A stretch of DNA of 64,000 nucleotides, from NCBI GenBank assembly GCA_014305285.1, contig JACRSG010000002.1, positions 1-64,000 on the forward strand, given 5' to 3'. Below, piece after piece: positions 18,581-28,293 of this stretch (position 1 is the stretch's first letter; each line of letters starts with the position of its first letter). The translations under genes were made by a program, and so were the position numbers. The notes under the pieces were generated by a model. That model saw only the letters and a list, made by a program, of their open reading frames with translations, was not told the DNA's origin and ran no database searches. The DNA is from Campylobacter jejuni (lineage in GTDB: Bacteria > Campylobacterota > Campylobacteria > Campylobacterales > Campylobacteraceae).

Positions 18581-19460
18581 TATCATTGATATGATTGACT
18601 TCATCTCTAAAGGCTGAAGCGTCTTTGTGCCCTTTAGAATACTCATGTAAATGCTTGCGAAATATGCTTACGCCTTGATCTTTGTAGTGTTTGATCATTT
18701 CATCAAAATGTGCTAAAATGATTTCTTTTTTGAGTTTTTCATCTACGCTTTTGCCGCTTTTGATTTCATAAAATATCCAAGGATTTCCCACGCTTGCACG
18801 CCCTATCATAAGTCCATCACATTTTGTGATTTCATAAACTTCTTTAGCGTTTTGAGCATTAATATCGCCATTTGCAATCACAGGAATACCAACACTTGCT
18901 TTAGCACTAGCAATGGATTCATAATCTGCTTTTCCGCTATAAAGTTGCTTTCTTGTGCGTCCATGAATGCTTACAAAATCCACCCCTAAGCTTTCACAAA
19001 TTTTAGCCATTTTTTCAGGATATTTTTCATTAAATCCTAGTCGAAATTTCACACTTGTAAGGCTTTTTTTATTGTTTTCCTTAATCACTCCTACAAGACT
19101 TTTAAAAAGCTCTAAATTTTCTAGCAAAGCACTGCCAGCACATTGTTTAACAACTTTATTTACAGGACAACCGCAATTAAAATCAATCCCATCTACAAAA
19201 TCCATTTCATTTAGCATTTGCACTGCTTTTTTAAGTACTTCTTTATCTGCACCTGCAATTTGCACTATATAAGGATTTTCTAACTCGGCTCTTTCTAGCA
19301 TATGTAAAGTTTTAAAACTTTCATAAACTAAGGCATTAGAGCTTATCATTTCGCTTATGGTAATATCAGCACCAAATTTTTTTACCACATTACGAAAAGG
19401 CAGATCAGAAAAACCTGCCATAGGAGCTAAAAATAAAGGTTTTTTGCTAAAATCTATCAT
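18543..19460 (-). CDS. tRNA-dihydrouridine synthase (Dus family)
   Basis: FMN-dependent reduction of uridines in tRNA. The 305 residues start PLFLAPMAGFSDLPFR, with the TIM-barrel motifs FNCGCPVNKVVKQCAGSALL (catalytic Cys in the NCGCP context), SIHGRTRKQLYSG and VIANGDINAQNA, followed by DGLMIGRASVGNPWIF. Most similar in pattern to DusB. It is the last gene of a leftward operon starting at bamA and overlaps its upstream neighbour by 4 bases. Confidence 0.93.
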   Translation of the reverse strand: MIDFSKKPLFLAPMAGFSDLPFRNVVKKFGADITISEMISSNALVYESFKTLHMLERAELENPYIVQIAGADKEVLKKAVQMLNEMDFVDGIDFNCGCPVNKVVKQCAGSALLENLELFKSLVGVIKENNKKSLTSVKFRLGFNEKYPEKMAKICESLGVDFVSIHGRTRKQLYSGKADYESIASAKASVGIPVIANGDINAQNAKEVYEITKCDGLMIGRASVGNPWIFYEIKSGKSVDEKLKKEIILAHFDEMIKHYKDQGVSIFRKHLHEYSKGHKDASAFRDEVNHINDIKIMREKIENFF

Positions 19461-20443
19461 TGTATAAGTTGGTTTAGATTGATTTTGATATTTTTTTCAC
19501 GCAAGGCTAAAAAAGCTTTAAAATCATTAAATTTCTTATCATCATTGTGAATTTGTTCTCTTAACTCATCTAAAAGTCCAAATTCAGCTAAAAGATATAA
19601 ATATGCTCTTAAAGCTTCGCTTTTTTCATTTTTAATTTTGCTAAAAATTCCTAAAATCGCATCAGGGTTTAAAAGCTTGATGCTTAATTTTGCCGCATTA
19701 AGATAGTCTTTTTCGTTTAATATATTGTGCGAAAGTAAAACTTCGTATTCTGCCACACTAAGTTCTAAATTTCCTTCTTTAAAACGCTTGATTAATATAA
19801 GAATTTGAGAAGGTTTTTTAGGGATTTTTACATTTTTAATTTGCTCATAACTAGCTTTTTCTATAAGGGTGTTAAAAGCAATTTCTTCAAATTCATCTTT
19901 GATTTCATTAAGGTTTTTAAGTTTGGTATAGGCGTAATTTACATCGTTTTTGAGATGATTTTTTTCATTTTGCAAATATAAAGCATTGTTATTTTCGAGT
20001 TTAAATTTGCTAAGGTTAAAAAATTCGTTTTTATTTAAACCATCAATAAGATCTAAAATTTCATTGATTTTATTTGAGTGTGGAATTTTTTCATGTGTTT
20101 TTATGGTTTTAAAAAGTTGTGCTACAGTTCTAAATTCTTTCGTTTGAAAAGTGGTTTTAAGATCCTTTTCAAGGAGTAAATCTTGAGTATAAGCTTCAAA
20201 TTTGGCTGCATCTTTAAAAAAATGTTTAAATTTTAAATAACGCAAAAATCCATAAAATGCTATGTGTAAAACGGCTAAAATCATATAAATAAATAAAGGA
20301 ATAATAAGCCATATCATAATAGGCAGTTCAAAGGTATAAGTGCTGATATTTAGAGTATAGTTTCCTAGTTCTAAATGCCAAGCAAAGGCAAAAATAAGTG
20401 CTATATAAATAAAACTTGCAAGTAAGAAGAGTTTAATTTTCAT
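19457..20443 (-). CDS. Membrane-anchored protein of unknown function
   Basis: The start chosen is ATG 20443 (MKIKLFLLASFIYIALIFAF), where a hydrophobic segment begins at once; upstream in-frame codons lie inside the DksA-like gene. Two transmembrane helices are visible (about 4-22 and 45-66), followed by a largely helical, charged cytoplasmic domain of some 250 residues with no motif I recognise. The length is 328 residues. It overlaps the DksA-like gene by 11 bases and dus by 4. Corresponds in position to Cj0124c of NCTC 11168. Function unknown. Confidence 0.8.
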   Translation of the reverse strand: MKIKLFLLASFIYIALIFAFAWHLELGNYTLNISTYTFELPIMIWLIIPLFIYMILAVLHIAFYGFLRYLKFKHFFKDAAKFEAYTQDLLLEKDLKTTFQTKEFRTVAQLFKTIKTHEKIPHSNKINEILDLIDGLNKNEFFNLSKFKLENNNALYLQNEKNHLKNDVNYAYTKLKNLNEIKDEFEEIAFNTLIEKASYEQIKNVKIPKKPSQILILIKRFKEGNLELSVAEYEVLLSHNILNEKDYLNAAKLSIKLLNPDAILGIFSKIKNEKSEALRAYLYLLAEFGLLDELREQIHNDDKKFNDFKAFLALREKNIKINLNQLIQ

Positions 20444-20795
20444 GTTTTTTTCCTTGTTCTGCAATTTGACGGCAAGTGATGCAATATCTTGCATGAGGTT
20501 TGACTTTTAGTCTTTGAGAGTCGATTTCATCATCGCAAGATTCGCAAATTCCATAAGTGCCATTTTTGATTTTATCTAAAGACTCCTCGATTTCTATAAG
20601 TTCTTCTTTGAGATTGGTGCTGATAGCAAAGTCAATTTGAGAGCCTGTTTCTATAACAGAAAAATCTACGCTATCGCTTGGAACGCTATTGTGAAGAGCT
20701 TCAATTTCATTTGAATTGCTTTGTAAATTTTCTAAGATAGCTTTTTTTCTTTCTTCTAAAATATTTTTGAAATTTTGTATTTCATTTTTTTTCAT
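20433..20795 (-). CDS. DksA-like zinc-finger transcription regulator
   Basis: The start chosen is ATG 20795 (MKKNEIQNFKNILEERKK), which gives a 120-residue protein and leaves 12 bases after rlmH. A helical coiled-coil N-terminal region is followed by SDSVDFSVIETGSQID and a C4 zinc finger, CESCDDEID...CITC (about 85-109), the DksA/TraR signature. In C. jejuni a DksA-like protein encoded here (Cj0125c) has been reported to affect stable RNA synthesis and virulence; I recall this from the literature. Confidence 0.9.
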   Translation of the reverse strand: MKKNEIQNFKNILEERKKAILENLQSNSNEIEALHNSVPSDSVDFSVIETGSQIDFAISTNLKEELIEIEESLDKIKNGTYGICESCDDEIDSQRLKVKPHARYCITCRQIAEQGKKHEN

Positions 20796-20806
20796 TTTAA
20801 AACTTT

Positions 20807-21268
20807 CTATTTGTGATAAGGGTGATTGTTGTTGATGCAAAACGCACGATAAATTTGTTCTAAAAGTAAGGTTTTAACAAATTGATGCGTTAAAGTAAGT
20901 TTACTTAACGATAGACTAAAATCTAAACTCCGATTAAATTCTTCTCTTAAACCATAAGCACCGCCTATAAAAAAAGTTAATTCATTTTTATCTTGAATAA
21001 ATTTTGCAAATTCTATACTTGTAAGATCTTTTCCTCTTTCATCAAGAGCGATACAATAGCCTTTTTTATAAGGTATGAAAGCTTCTTCGTAGCTTTTTTT
21101 TGCTTCTATGGCACTTAAATTTTGAGCCAAGGCTATTTTTTTATTAAAAACATTTATTTCTTTTAAAGTGGCATATTTGGAGATAAGTTTAGAGTATTTC
21201 TCACTCCAAGTTTTAAATTCATCACTTTTTTGAATACAAAAGATATTAACTTGCAAATTATTTTCCAC
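20807..21268 (-). CDS. rlmH: 23S rRNA pseudouridine(1915) N3-methyltransferase RlmH
   Basis: A SPOUT methyltransferase acting on 23S rRNA position 1915 in the assembled ribosome. The SAM-binding knot region [13 protein letters not shown] and the terminal [20 protein letters not shown] segment are characteristic, and the conserved end HPYHK is intact. No ATG is available: the frame opens with GTG at 21268 inside accD, while TTG at 21256, one base after the accD stop, would give the usual short family N-terminus. Confidence 0.93.
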   Translation of the reverse strand: MENNLQVNIFCIQKSDEFKTWSEKYSKLISKYATLKEINVFNKKIALAQNLSAIEAKKSYEEAFIPYKKGYCIALDERGKDLTSIEFAKFIQDKNELTFFIGGAYGLREEFNRSLDFSLSLSKLTLTHQFVKTLLLEQIYRAFCINNNHPYHK

Positions 21269-22100
21269 TAAGAAATTTTAGTACATCGCTAAGATATTGT
21301 TTTTGTTCTCCCCTTTCAACTATGGCATCTATAAGTCCATGTTCTAACAAGAACTCTGCTTTTTGAAAACCTTCAGGTAAATCTGCTCCTATGGTTTGTT
21401 TGATAACTCTTGCACCAGCAAAACCTATTAAAGCTTCAGGTTCGGCAATGATTAAATCTCCAAGCCAAGCAAAAGAAGCACTTACCCCACCCATAGTAGG
21501 ATCGGTTAAAATGCTAATATAGGGAAGTTTTTCTTTGCTAAGAAGTTTAAGTGCGGCACTGGTTTTGCTCATTTGCATTAAAGAATAAGTACTTTCTTGC
21601 ATTCTAGCTCCACCACTTGCGCTTACAATTGCAAGAGGGGTTTTGCTTGTGATAGCTCTTTGTATAGCTCTAACGATTTTTTCTCCTTCAACAGAACCTA
21701 AAGATCCACCCATAAAAGAAAAATCAAATACAACAAGTTGGGTTTTTAAACCATTGATTTCACATTCTCCACTGATAACAGAGCTTTTTCTGCCTGTTTT
21801 ACTTTCACTTTCACTAAGGCGTTTTTTATAGGACTTACTATCAACAAATTTTAAAGGATCTATAGCTTCTAAATTTGCATCATGCTCAATAAAACTGCCT
21901 TCATCACTTAAAAGTTTAATACGTTCATTGGCTGAAATTCTCATGTGATAATTACATTTAGGACAAACATTAAAACAAGATTCTATTTCTTTATAATACA
22001 TCAAAGCATGACAACTTTGGCATTTTACCCAGTGATTTGGAGCTTCCTTAATGCTAGGTTGCTGTCTTCTTATTTTTGAAAAAATATCTGCAAAATTCAT
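21258..22100 (-). CDS. accD: Acetyl-CoA carboxylase carboxyltransferase subunit beta
   Basis: Transfers CO2 from carboxybiotin to acetyl-CoA with AccA. The N-terminal C4 zinc ribbon ([10 protein letters not shown] and CFNVCPKC, about 28-50) and the crotonase-like carboxyltransferase core ([33 protein letters not shown]) are intact. 280 residues. It connects functionally with birA (1200-1853) and fabD (14281-15201), also in the window. Confidence 0.96.
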   Translation of the reverse strand: MNFADIFSKIRRQQPSIKEAPNHWVKCQSCHALMYYKEIESCFNVCPKCNYHMRISANERIKLLSDEGSFIEHDANLEAIDPLKFVDSKSYKKRLSESESKTGRKSSVISGECEINGLKTQLVVFDFSFMGGSLGSVEGEKIVRAIQRAITSKTPLAIVSASGGARMQESTYSLMQMSKTSAALKLLSKEKLPYISILTDPTMGGVSASFAWLGDLIIAEPEALIGFAGARVIKQTIGADLPEGFQKAEFLLEHGLIDAIVERGEQKQYLSDVLKFLSGK

Positions 22101-22108
22101 ATATTCAC

Positions 22109-22831
22109 CTAATTATTTTTTAAAAATTCTAAGATTATATCAAAAATTTTCTTGTCTTGGCTTAGGAGAAGGAAATTTTCATTTTTTTCTATATATAAAT
22201 TTTGATGAATTATTAAAGCAGCTGCTGTATCAAAAATTCGTGTTTTCCCAAGAATTAATATAAAACTAAAATACGAAGCATAAGCAAGACTTAAGGCTGT
22301 TGCACCCAAAGAGCGAAATTTTAATTGATTTTTTGTTAAAAAATCGAGAAGTTCTGGATGAAATGAAATTTTTTCAACTATACCTATTTTAGGAAATAAA
22401 TTAGGTGTTAAGGGTGAGTATTTTGGATTGGAAAGATTAGATTTAAAAGCTTGATTGTTATTAAAAGCAAAAATTTCTTGACTGACAAGATTACAAACAA
22501 AAGCACTTTTTGCCTGATTTTTTTCCATAAGAGCTACAGAAGTTCCATAAAATGGTATTTTAGAAACAAAATTTGAACTTCCATCTAAAGGATCAAGAAT
22601 CATTTGTTTTGGACTGGCTTTTCCGATCAAGCCACTTTCTTCAGAAAAAATTTGTCCAAAACAACTAAGATATTTTATGAAAATTTGTTCACATTTTAAG
22701 TCAAGATCATAACCTTGATTTTCATCATAACCTAATTTAGAGCAAAGTTTAAGATCGTTTTGTGGGATATTGTTTAGATACTTGCGTATTTGTAAATTTG
22801 CATTCAAGCAAGCATCTAAAAATTCTTTCAT
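22109..22831 (-). CDS. Inositol monophosphatase-family (SuhB-like) phosphatase
   Basis: A Mg-dependent sugar/nucleotide phosphatase of the IMPase fold. Visible metal-binding motifs are EESG (about 59-62) and DPLDGSSNF (about 77-85); the C-terminal motif is degenerate (FDTAAALII in place of WDxAAG). Substrate unknown: family members act on inositol phosphate, PAP or fructose bisphosphate. The 240 residues are a little short. The start overlaps the bamA stop by one base. Confidence 0.85.
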   Translation of the reverse strand: MKEFLDACLNANLQIRKYLNNIPQNDLKLCSKLGYDENQGYDLDLKCEQIFIKYLSCFGQIFSEESGLIGKASPKQMILDPLDGSSNFVSKIPFYGTSVALMEKNQAKSAFVCNLVSQEIFAFNNNQAFKSNLSNPKYSPLTPNLFPKIGIVEKISFHPELLDFLTKNQLKFRSLGATALSLAYASYFSFILILGKTRIFDTAAALIIHQNLYIEKNENFLLLSQDKKIFDIILEFLKNN

Positions 22832-25050
22832 TAAAAGCGTGTTCCAAGATTAAATTCAAAACTATTAGTATCATCGCCTTTTTTGTCATTAAGAGGTTTG
22901 GCAAATACAAGTTGTAAAGGTCCAATAGGTGTAATCCATTCGATGCCTATACCTGTGCTCATTCTTTTTATTTCATCTAAATTTTTACGTCCTATCATAC
23001 CATAATCAAAAAACACACTACCACGAAGTTTGACTCTATCAATCAAAGGAAAACTAAATTCTACAGAATTGGCAAAAGCTATGGTTCCACCTACTTCATC
23101 TCCCCATTGGTTTTTAGGACTTACCGTTCTGCTTTCAAAACCGCGTATCGTTCTAATACCACCCAAATAAATTCTTTGGTTAATTGGTAAATAACCTTCA
23201 TCCCATACTTTATAAAAGCTTGCTTTATAGCGATAAATAAGATCATATCCTATATAGTCTTGCAAACCTTGATAAAAGTTAAAATTAGAGCTTGAGGAGA
23301 TAAATTCTTGATCTCCACCAAGTCCAGCGTATTCTAAACTAGTTGAAGCAATGATACCTGATCGTGGCAGATAATAATCATCTGTATTGTTAAAGGCGAT
23401 TGCTGGAGTTACAGAGCTTTTAATACTTTTGCCAAGTTCATATCCTGTTCTTAAAAGAGTTGGACTTAAGTGATAAATATCGCTTTGTTCAAGATTATAA
23501 GTTAAACTTACATTGTAGTATCTTGCAAATTGACGTCCAACTGTTATATCAAAACCGTAATTTTTTTCTGAATAATTATCCCATTCATAGTCATTTGAAT
23601 AAAGTGTTCCGCCTAGACTATATTGACTATCAAGAACGCGTGGATTTATGAGACTAATTCTTCCTGATAAAGTATCGTCACTTTTATCTACGCTTACAGA
23701 GCTTTTTATCCCTGAGCCAAAGATATTTGTATCTGATAAAGAAGCATTAAGCAAAATACCATCGCTTGATCCATAGCCAATACCTCCAGAAATAGCACCT
23801 GTAGAAGCTTCTTTAACATCAACAATCAAATCAATATGTGTATCATCAACTTTTTCTTCTTTGATATTTACATCGTCAAAATAAGAAGTTCTTTTTAAAG
23901 CATTTTTTGACTCGCTTAAGTCTGTTCTATTGTATAAATTGCCTTCTGTTATATATAATTCTCGGCGTATGACGCGATCTACAGTGCGTGAATTTCCTGA
24001 AATAATAACATTTCTTATATAAACTTTATCATGAGGGATTACTTTAAATACAACGGTAGCTTCTTGAGTTTGATCATTTTTTTGAATATCAGGATAGACT
24101 TCTACAAACGCATAACCTAAATCAGCACTTTGTGTTTCTATGGTTTTAACATCTTTTCTAATGTCTTCGATATTGATAGTTTTACCAGCACTTGATCTTA
24201 AATTTTTTAGGGTTTGTGTATTTTGCTTATCATCAAATAAAGGATTTTCTATGCTTATGCTTTTAATTTTATAAGGCTTTCCTTCTTTGATAAAATAAGT
24301 CAAATTTGCTTGATAAGTATCTGTGTAGGTTTTAAGATAAGGAGAGGATACTTGAACATCTAAATATCCTTTTTTCATATATTCATCAGCAATTCTTAAA
24401 CTATCGTTACTAAGTTCAAAAACTTTTAATTTTCCATCATTGCGTCCCCACATCCATCCCATAAATTCTTTTTCTTTGTTAACAACAGCAGGTTCTATAT
24501 CCGAGTATGAAAATTTCTTGGCTCCACTTAAATGAACATTATCAATAATAATATTTTCACCACGATTTACTATAAATTCAAGCTCTAGTCCATCGGTATT
24601 TTCTAAAGTCTTTTTTTTGTATTCCACAATAGTATCAAAATAACTTTTTGCTTCATAATAGGCTTTAATGCGTTCAATAGCTTCTTTTATACTTCCTTCA
24701 TCAAGTAGTGTACCTCTTTTAATTCCTAAAATACTTTCAACTTGTTTTCTATCATTTGAAGCTATACCTGTTATACTAACCTTTGCTATAGTTGGTTTTT
24801 CAGTAACTATAATTTCCAAAATTCCATTGTTGTTCTCTACTGCAATGCTTTCAAAATAATTTTGTTTATAAAGATTAAGAATAGCAGTGTTGATTTTTAC
24901 AGGATTTATTTCCTCGCCTATTTTAAGTCCCGTGATATTTATAGCACTTGTATTTGATAAATGATTTAATCCGATAAATTTAATATCCTTAATGGTTACT
25001 GCATTGGCCATAGCAACTAAAGCACAAATACTAATAAGATGTTTTTTCAT
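22831..25050 (-). CDS. bamA: Outer-membrane protein assembly factor BamA
   Basis: Inserts beta-barrel proteins into the outer membrane. A signal peptide (MKKHLISICALVAMANAVT) is followed by five POTRA domains (to about 400) and the Omp85 barrel with the conserved IRGFESRTVS motif and a C-terminal phenylalanine. 739 residues. It is the first gene of a leftward operon down to dus. Confidence 0.96.
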   Translation of the reverse strand: MKKHLISICALVAMANAVTIKDIKFIGLNHLSNTSAINITGLKIGEEINPVKINTAILNLYKQNYFESIAVENNNGILEIIVTEKPTIAKVSITGIASNDRKQVESILGIKRGTLLDEGSIKEAIERIKAYYEAKSYFDTIVEYKKKTLENTDGLELEFIVNRGENIIIDNVHLSGAKKFSYSDIEPAVVNKEKEFMGWMWGRNDGKLKVFELSNDSLRIADEYMKKGYLDVQVSSPYLKTYTDTYQANLTYFIKEGKPYKIKSISIENPLFDDKQNTQTLKNLRSSAGKTINIEDIRKDVKTIETQSADLGYAFVEVYPDIQKNDQTQEATVVFKVIPHDKVYIRNVIISGNSRTVDRVIRRELYITEGNLYNRTDLSESKNALKRTSYFDDVNIKEEKVDDTHIDLIVDVKEASTGAISGGIGYGSSDGILLNASLSDTNIFGSGIKSSVSVDKSDDTLSGRISLINPRVLDSQYSLGGTLYSNDYEWDNYSEKNYGFDITVGRQFARYYNVSLTYNLEQSDIYHLSPTLLRTGYELGKSIKSSVTPAIAFNNTDDYYLPRSGIIASTSLEYAGLGGDQEFISSSSNFNFYQGLQDYIGYDLIYRYKASFYKVWDEGYLPINQRIYLGGIRTIRGFESRTVSPKNQWGDEVGGTIAFANSVEFSFPLIDRVKLRGSVFFDYGMIGRKNLDEIKRMSTGIGIEWITPIGPLQLVFAKPLNDKKGDDTNSFEFNLGTRF

Positions 25051-25083
25051 TGATTTTTTTACCTAAAGCCTTATTAAAAGCTG

Positions 25084-25089
25084 TATAAT
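25084..25089 (+). promoter_or_regulatory. Predicted -10 element for tyrA, in a divergent intergenic region
   Basis: TATAAT in the 77-base gap between the divergent bamA and tyrA genes, 39 bases before the tyrA ATG. On the opposite strand the overlapping word TATTAT could serve bamA, so the two promoters may face each other; that part is weaker. Confidence 0.5.
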
Positions 25090-25127
25090 AGCAAAAAAAA
25101 TTTAACAAAAAAACTAAGGTAAAAGGT

Positions 25128-25955
25128 ATGAAAATAACAATTATAGGACTTGGACTTATGGGTGGATCTTTAGGGCTTTGTCTGAAAGAAAATAAGCTTA
25201 TTTCTTGTGTTTATGGTATAGATTTAAGCAAAAAAAATGAAAAAGATGCCCTGCAATTAGGTCTTATTCATGAGCTTATAGAATTTAAAGATTTAGCTTT
25301 ATGTGATATGATTTTTATTGCAACTCCTGTTAATGCTATTATAGAAATTTTGCAAAAATTAGTTGATTTACCTTCTAATGTAACAATTATAGAGCTTGGA
25401 AGTACAAAAAGAAAAATTATAGAAAGTTTGCCTAAGAATTTAATCAAACAAACTCTTTTTGCTCATCCTATGACAGGAACTGAAAATTCAGGTCCAAAAG
25501 CAGCTTTTAAAGAGCTTTATAAGGATGCGGTATGTGTTCTTTGTGATAGTGAAATAGCTGATGATTTGCATCAAAAAAGAGCGGTAGAAATTTTTTCTCA
25601 CCTAGGTATGAAAATTGTCTTTATGGATAGTAAAGCCCATGATCATCATGCTGCTATTATTTCTCATTTACCTCATGTTATAAGCTTTTCTTTGGCAAAT
25701 TTTGTAATGAAAGAAGAGGATAAAAGAAATATTGTTCATTTAGCCGGAGGATCTTTTAAGGGTATGAGCAGAATCGCCAAATCATCTCCACAAATGTGGG
25801 AAAGTATTTTTTTACAAAATAAAGATAATTTATTAAGTTCTATTGATCTTTTTCAACAAGAATTAGAGAAATGTAAACAAATGTTACAATTAGATAAAAA
25901 CGATGAATTAAGAGAATGGATGAAACAGGCTAATACTCTAAGAGAAATTTTATAA
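25128..25955 (+). CDS. tyrA: Prephenate dehydrogenase
   Basis: Oxidises prephenate to 4-hydroxyphenylpyruvate for tyrosine synthesis. The N-terminal Rossmann motif GLGLMGGSLG lies at 7-16, and the conserved HPMTGTENSGPKAA (about 117-130) and ISHLPHVISF (about 183-192) follow. At 275 residues it is a monofunctional enzyme without a chorismate mutase domain. AAAAGGT is 6 bases upstream. Confidence 0.94.
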   Translation: MKITIIGLGLMGGSLGLCLKENKLISCVYGIDLSKKNEKDALQLGLIHELIEFKDLALCDMIFIATPVNAIIEILQKLVDLPSNVTIIELGSTKRKIIESLPKNLIKQTLFAHPMTGTENSGPKAAFKELYKDAVCVLCDSEIADDLHQKRAVEIFSHLGMKIVFMDSKAHDHHAAIISHLPHVISFSLANFVMKEEDKRNIVHLAGGSFKGMSRIAKSSPQMWESIFLQNKDNLLSSIDLFQQELEKCKQMLQLDKNDELREWMKQANTLREIL

Positions 25956-25981
25956 AAAATTTGTTAGATATTTACTGAAAA

Positions 25982-25987
25982 TATAAT
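25982..25987 (+). promoter_or_regulatory. Predicted -10 element for the M23 peptidase and lpxC
   Basis: TATAAT within AAAATATAATAG, 52 bases before the ATG at 26039, in the 83-base gap after tyrA. AAGGAAGG at about 26030-26037 is a strong ribosome-binding site. Confidence 0.55.
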
Positions 25988-26038
25988 AGAATTTATACCA
26001 AAAACAACAAAAACATTGAAAAATTTTTAAGGAAGGTT

Positions 26039-27409
26039 ATGGCAAAAAGAAAAGGCAAAACTTATTTATCTGTTTTAATTTTAGTTTTAATAGTAATTTT
26101 GATTTTTTTTATTTCAAAATTAAGTATTTTTGAAAAAAATCCTCCTCAAATTTTAATGCCAGATGTTGTATATACTGATCTTAAAAAACCTATTTTAGTG
26201 CATGTTAAAGATGAAAGTTCTATTAAAAATGTACAAATTATATTACATAAAGACGACAATACTAGTGCAATGGTTATAGCAGATGAAAAGATTTCTAATT
26301 TAAAAGATATTACCTTGCAAGTCCCTTTGCCAAAATTTGGTTACAAAGAAAATGTAAAATCTTTTGTTTTGGAGGTGATAGCTAAAGATTCTAGTTTTTG
26401 GAATTTTTTTAGCGGCAATGAAGCAAGAAAACAAATTGCGGTATTAGTAGATAATACGGCTCCAAAAATTAATATCATAAGCAATTCTTATCAAATCGAG
26501 CAAGGCGGTACGGGGGCTGTTGTTTTTAAGGCTGATGATCCCAATTTAGATAAGGTGTATATAGAGACAAATAAAGGTAAAATCTTTAAAGCCACGCCTT
26601 ATGTAAAAGAGGGGTATTATGCGGCTTTGATTGCTTGGGATGCAAGAGATAATGAATTTCGCGCATTTGTTATTGCTACGGATAAAGCGGGCAATATTGC
26701 AAAAGAACGCATAAGATATTATTTTGTTAACCGTAAATATCGTGTTTCAAATATAAATCTTACGGATAAATTTTTAGATGGAAAGATTGAGAATTTAGTG
26801 AATCAATACGCTCCAAAAAATAATAATTTCAATCGTTATGAAAAATTTAAGTTTGTCAATGAAACTTTAAGAAATAGTAATGAAGAACTTATCCATGAAA
26901 TCACTTCAAAAGTACCTGAGAAAAAAATTGATAATTTTGATTTGGATTTATTTTTACCTGTTAAAAATGGTATGAAAGTAGCGGATTTTGCTGATCATAG
27001 ATATTATTCTTATAATGGGCAACTTGTGAGTGATTCTTATCATATGGGGCTTGATCTAGCAAGCGTAGCGCAAGCTCCTATTATAAGCAATAACGCAGGT
27101 AAGGTTGTTTTTGCTGCTGAGAATGGGATTTATGGTTTAAATTTAATTGTTTATCATGGTTTTGGTGTTTATAGTCTTTACGGACATTGTTCTTCTAAAA
27201 ATGTTGATTTGGATGAAATGATTAATAAACAAAGTATTATAGGTAAAACAGGAACAAGTGGTTTAGCCTTAGGCGATCATTTGCATTTTGGAGTTTTGGT
27301 TCAAGGAGTTGAAACTCGTCCTGAACAATGGCAAGATAAAAAATGGATAGAAAATAATATTTACAATGTTTTAAACAATGGTAAAAAGATAATTTTAGGA
27401 AAAAATTAA
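26039..27409 (+). CDS. M23 (LytM) family peptidoglycan endopeptidase
   Basis: A membrane-anchored or exported zinc peptidase acting on peptidoglycan in the periplasm. One N-terminal transmembrane segment (about 11-27), a long region of beta-structured domains, and from about 320 the LytM catalytic domain: the first zinc motif H-x3-D is in YHMGLDLAS and the second, H-x-H, in GDHLHFGVL. The enzyme is complete (456 residues). Related proteins set cell curvature and helical shape in Campylobacter and Helicobacter (Pgp3/Csd family); which paralogue this is was not tested. Its stop overlaps lpxC by one base. Confidence 0.88.
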   Translation: MAKRKGKTYLSVLILVLIVILIFFISKLSIFEKNPPQILMPDVVYTDLKKPILVHVKDESSIKNVQIILHKDDNTSAMVIADEKISNLKDITLQVPLPKFGYKENVKSFVLEVIAKDSSFWNFFSGNEARKQIAVLVDNTAPKINIISNSYQIEQGGTGAVVFKADDPNLDKVYIETNKGKIFKATPYVKEGYYAALIAWDARDNEFRAFVIATDKAGNIAKERIRYYFVNRKYRVSNINLTDKFLDGKIENLVNQYAPKNNNFNRYEKFKFVNETLRNSNEELIHEITSKVPEKKIDNFDLDLFLPVKNGMKVADFADHRYYSYNGQLVSDSYHMGLDLASVAQAPIISNNAGKVVFAAENGIYGLNLIVYHGFGVYSLYGHCSSKNVDLDEMINKQSIIGKTGTSGLALGDHLHFGVLVQGVETRPEQWQDKKWIENNIYNVLNNGKKIILGKN

Positions 27410-28293
27410 TGAAGCAATTAACTTTAGCAAAAACTGTCAAAGGTGTAGGTATAGGACTTCATAAGGCCGAACCTATAGAAATTACTTTAGAGCCTTTAGA
27501 AGCAGATAGTGGTATAGTATTTTTTAGGAGCGATCTTAATGCAAGTTATAAGGCAAGTCCTGAAAATGTGATCAATACTCAAATGGCAACCGTTTTGGGA
27601 GATGATCGTGGATTTATTTCTACAATAGAGCATTTAATGAGTGCGATTAATGCTTATGGAATCGATAATGTACGTATAGTTTTAAATGCAAATGAAGCTC
27701 CTGTTATGGATGGATCGAGTATTAGTTTTTGTATGATGCTTGATGAAGCAGGGGTAAAAGAACTTGATGCCCCTAAAAAAATTATGGTGATTAAAAAGCC
27801 TATAGAAGTAAGAGATGGCAATAAATTTGTGCGTTTAACTCCTACTAAAGAACCTCATATTAATTATACAATTAAATTTGACAATGCTGTTATAGGCGAA
27901 CAAAGTTACAATTTTGAATTCAGCAAAAAAAACTATATAGAAAATATAGCAAGAGCTAGAACTTTTGGTTTTTTAAAAGATGTTCAAGCTCTTAGGAGTA
28001 TGAATTTAGCACTAGGCGGAAGTTTAGAAAATACTATAGTGGTAGATGAAAATCGTATTTTAAATCCTGAAGGTTTGCGTTTTAAAGATGAGTTTGTAAG
28101 ACATAAAATTTTAGACGCAATTGGGGATTTAACCTTGCTTGGATATCGTGTTTTTGGGGATTATACTTCATATGCTGGAAGCCATCATTTAAATCATTTG
28201 CTTACTAAAGAAGTTTTAAAAGATAAAGATGCTTATGAAATTGTAAGCCTTGAAAAAACAACCCAAAAAGCTTATGAAAAGGTATTTGCATAA
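27409..28293 (+). CDS. lpxC: UDP-3-O-acyl-N-acetylglucosamine deacetylase
   Basis: Committed step of lipid A synthesis, a zinc amidase. The motifs FISTIEHLMSAINAYGIDN (zinc His), MDGSS, RTFGFLKDV and RHKILDAIGDLTLLG (His and Asp ligands) are all present, as is the late SHHLNH segment. 294 residues, the normal length. Confidence 0.96.
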   Translation: MKQLTLAKTVKGVGIGLHKAEPIEITLEPLEADSGIVFFRSDLNASYKASPENVINTQMATVLGDDRGFISTIEHLMSAINAYGIDNVRIVLNANEAPVMDGSSISFCMMLDEAGVKELDAPKKIMVIKKPIEVRDGNKFVRLTPTKEPHINYTIKFDNAVIGEQSYNFEFSKKNYIENIARARTFGFLKDVQALRSMNLALGGSLENTIVVDENRILNPEGLRFKDEFVRHKILDAIGDLTLLGYRVFGDYTSYAGSHHLNHLLTKEVLKDKDAYEIVSLEKTTQKAYEKVFA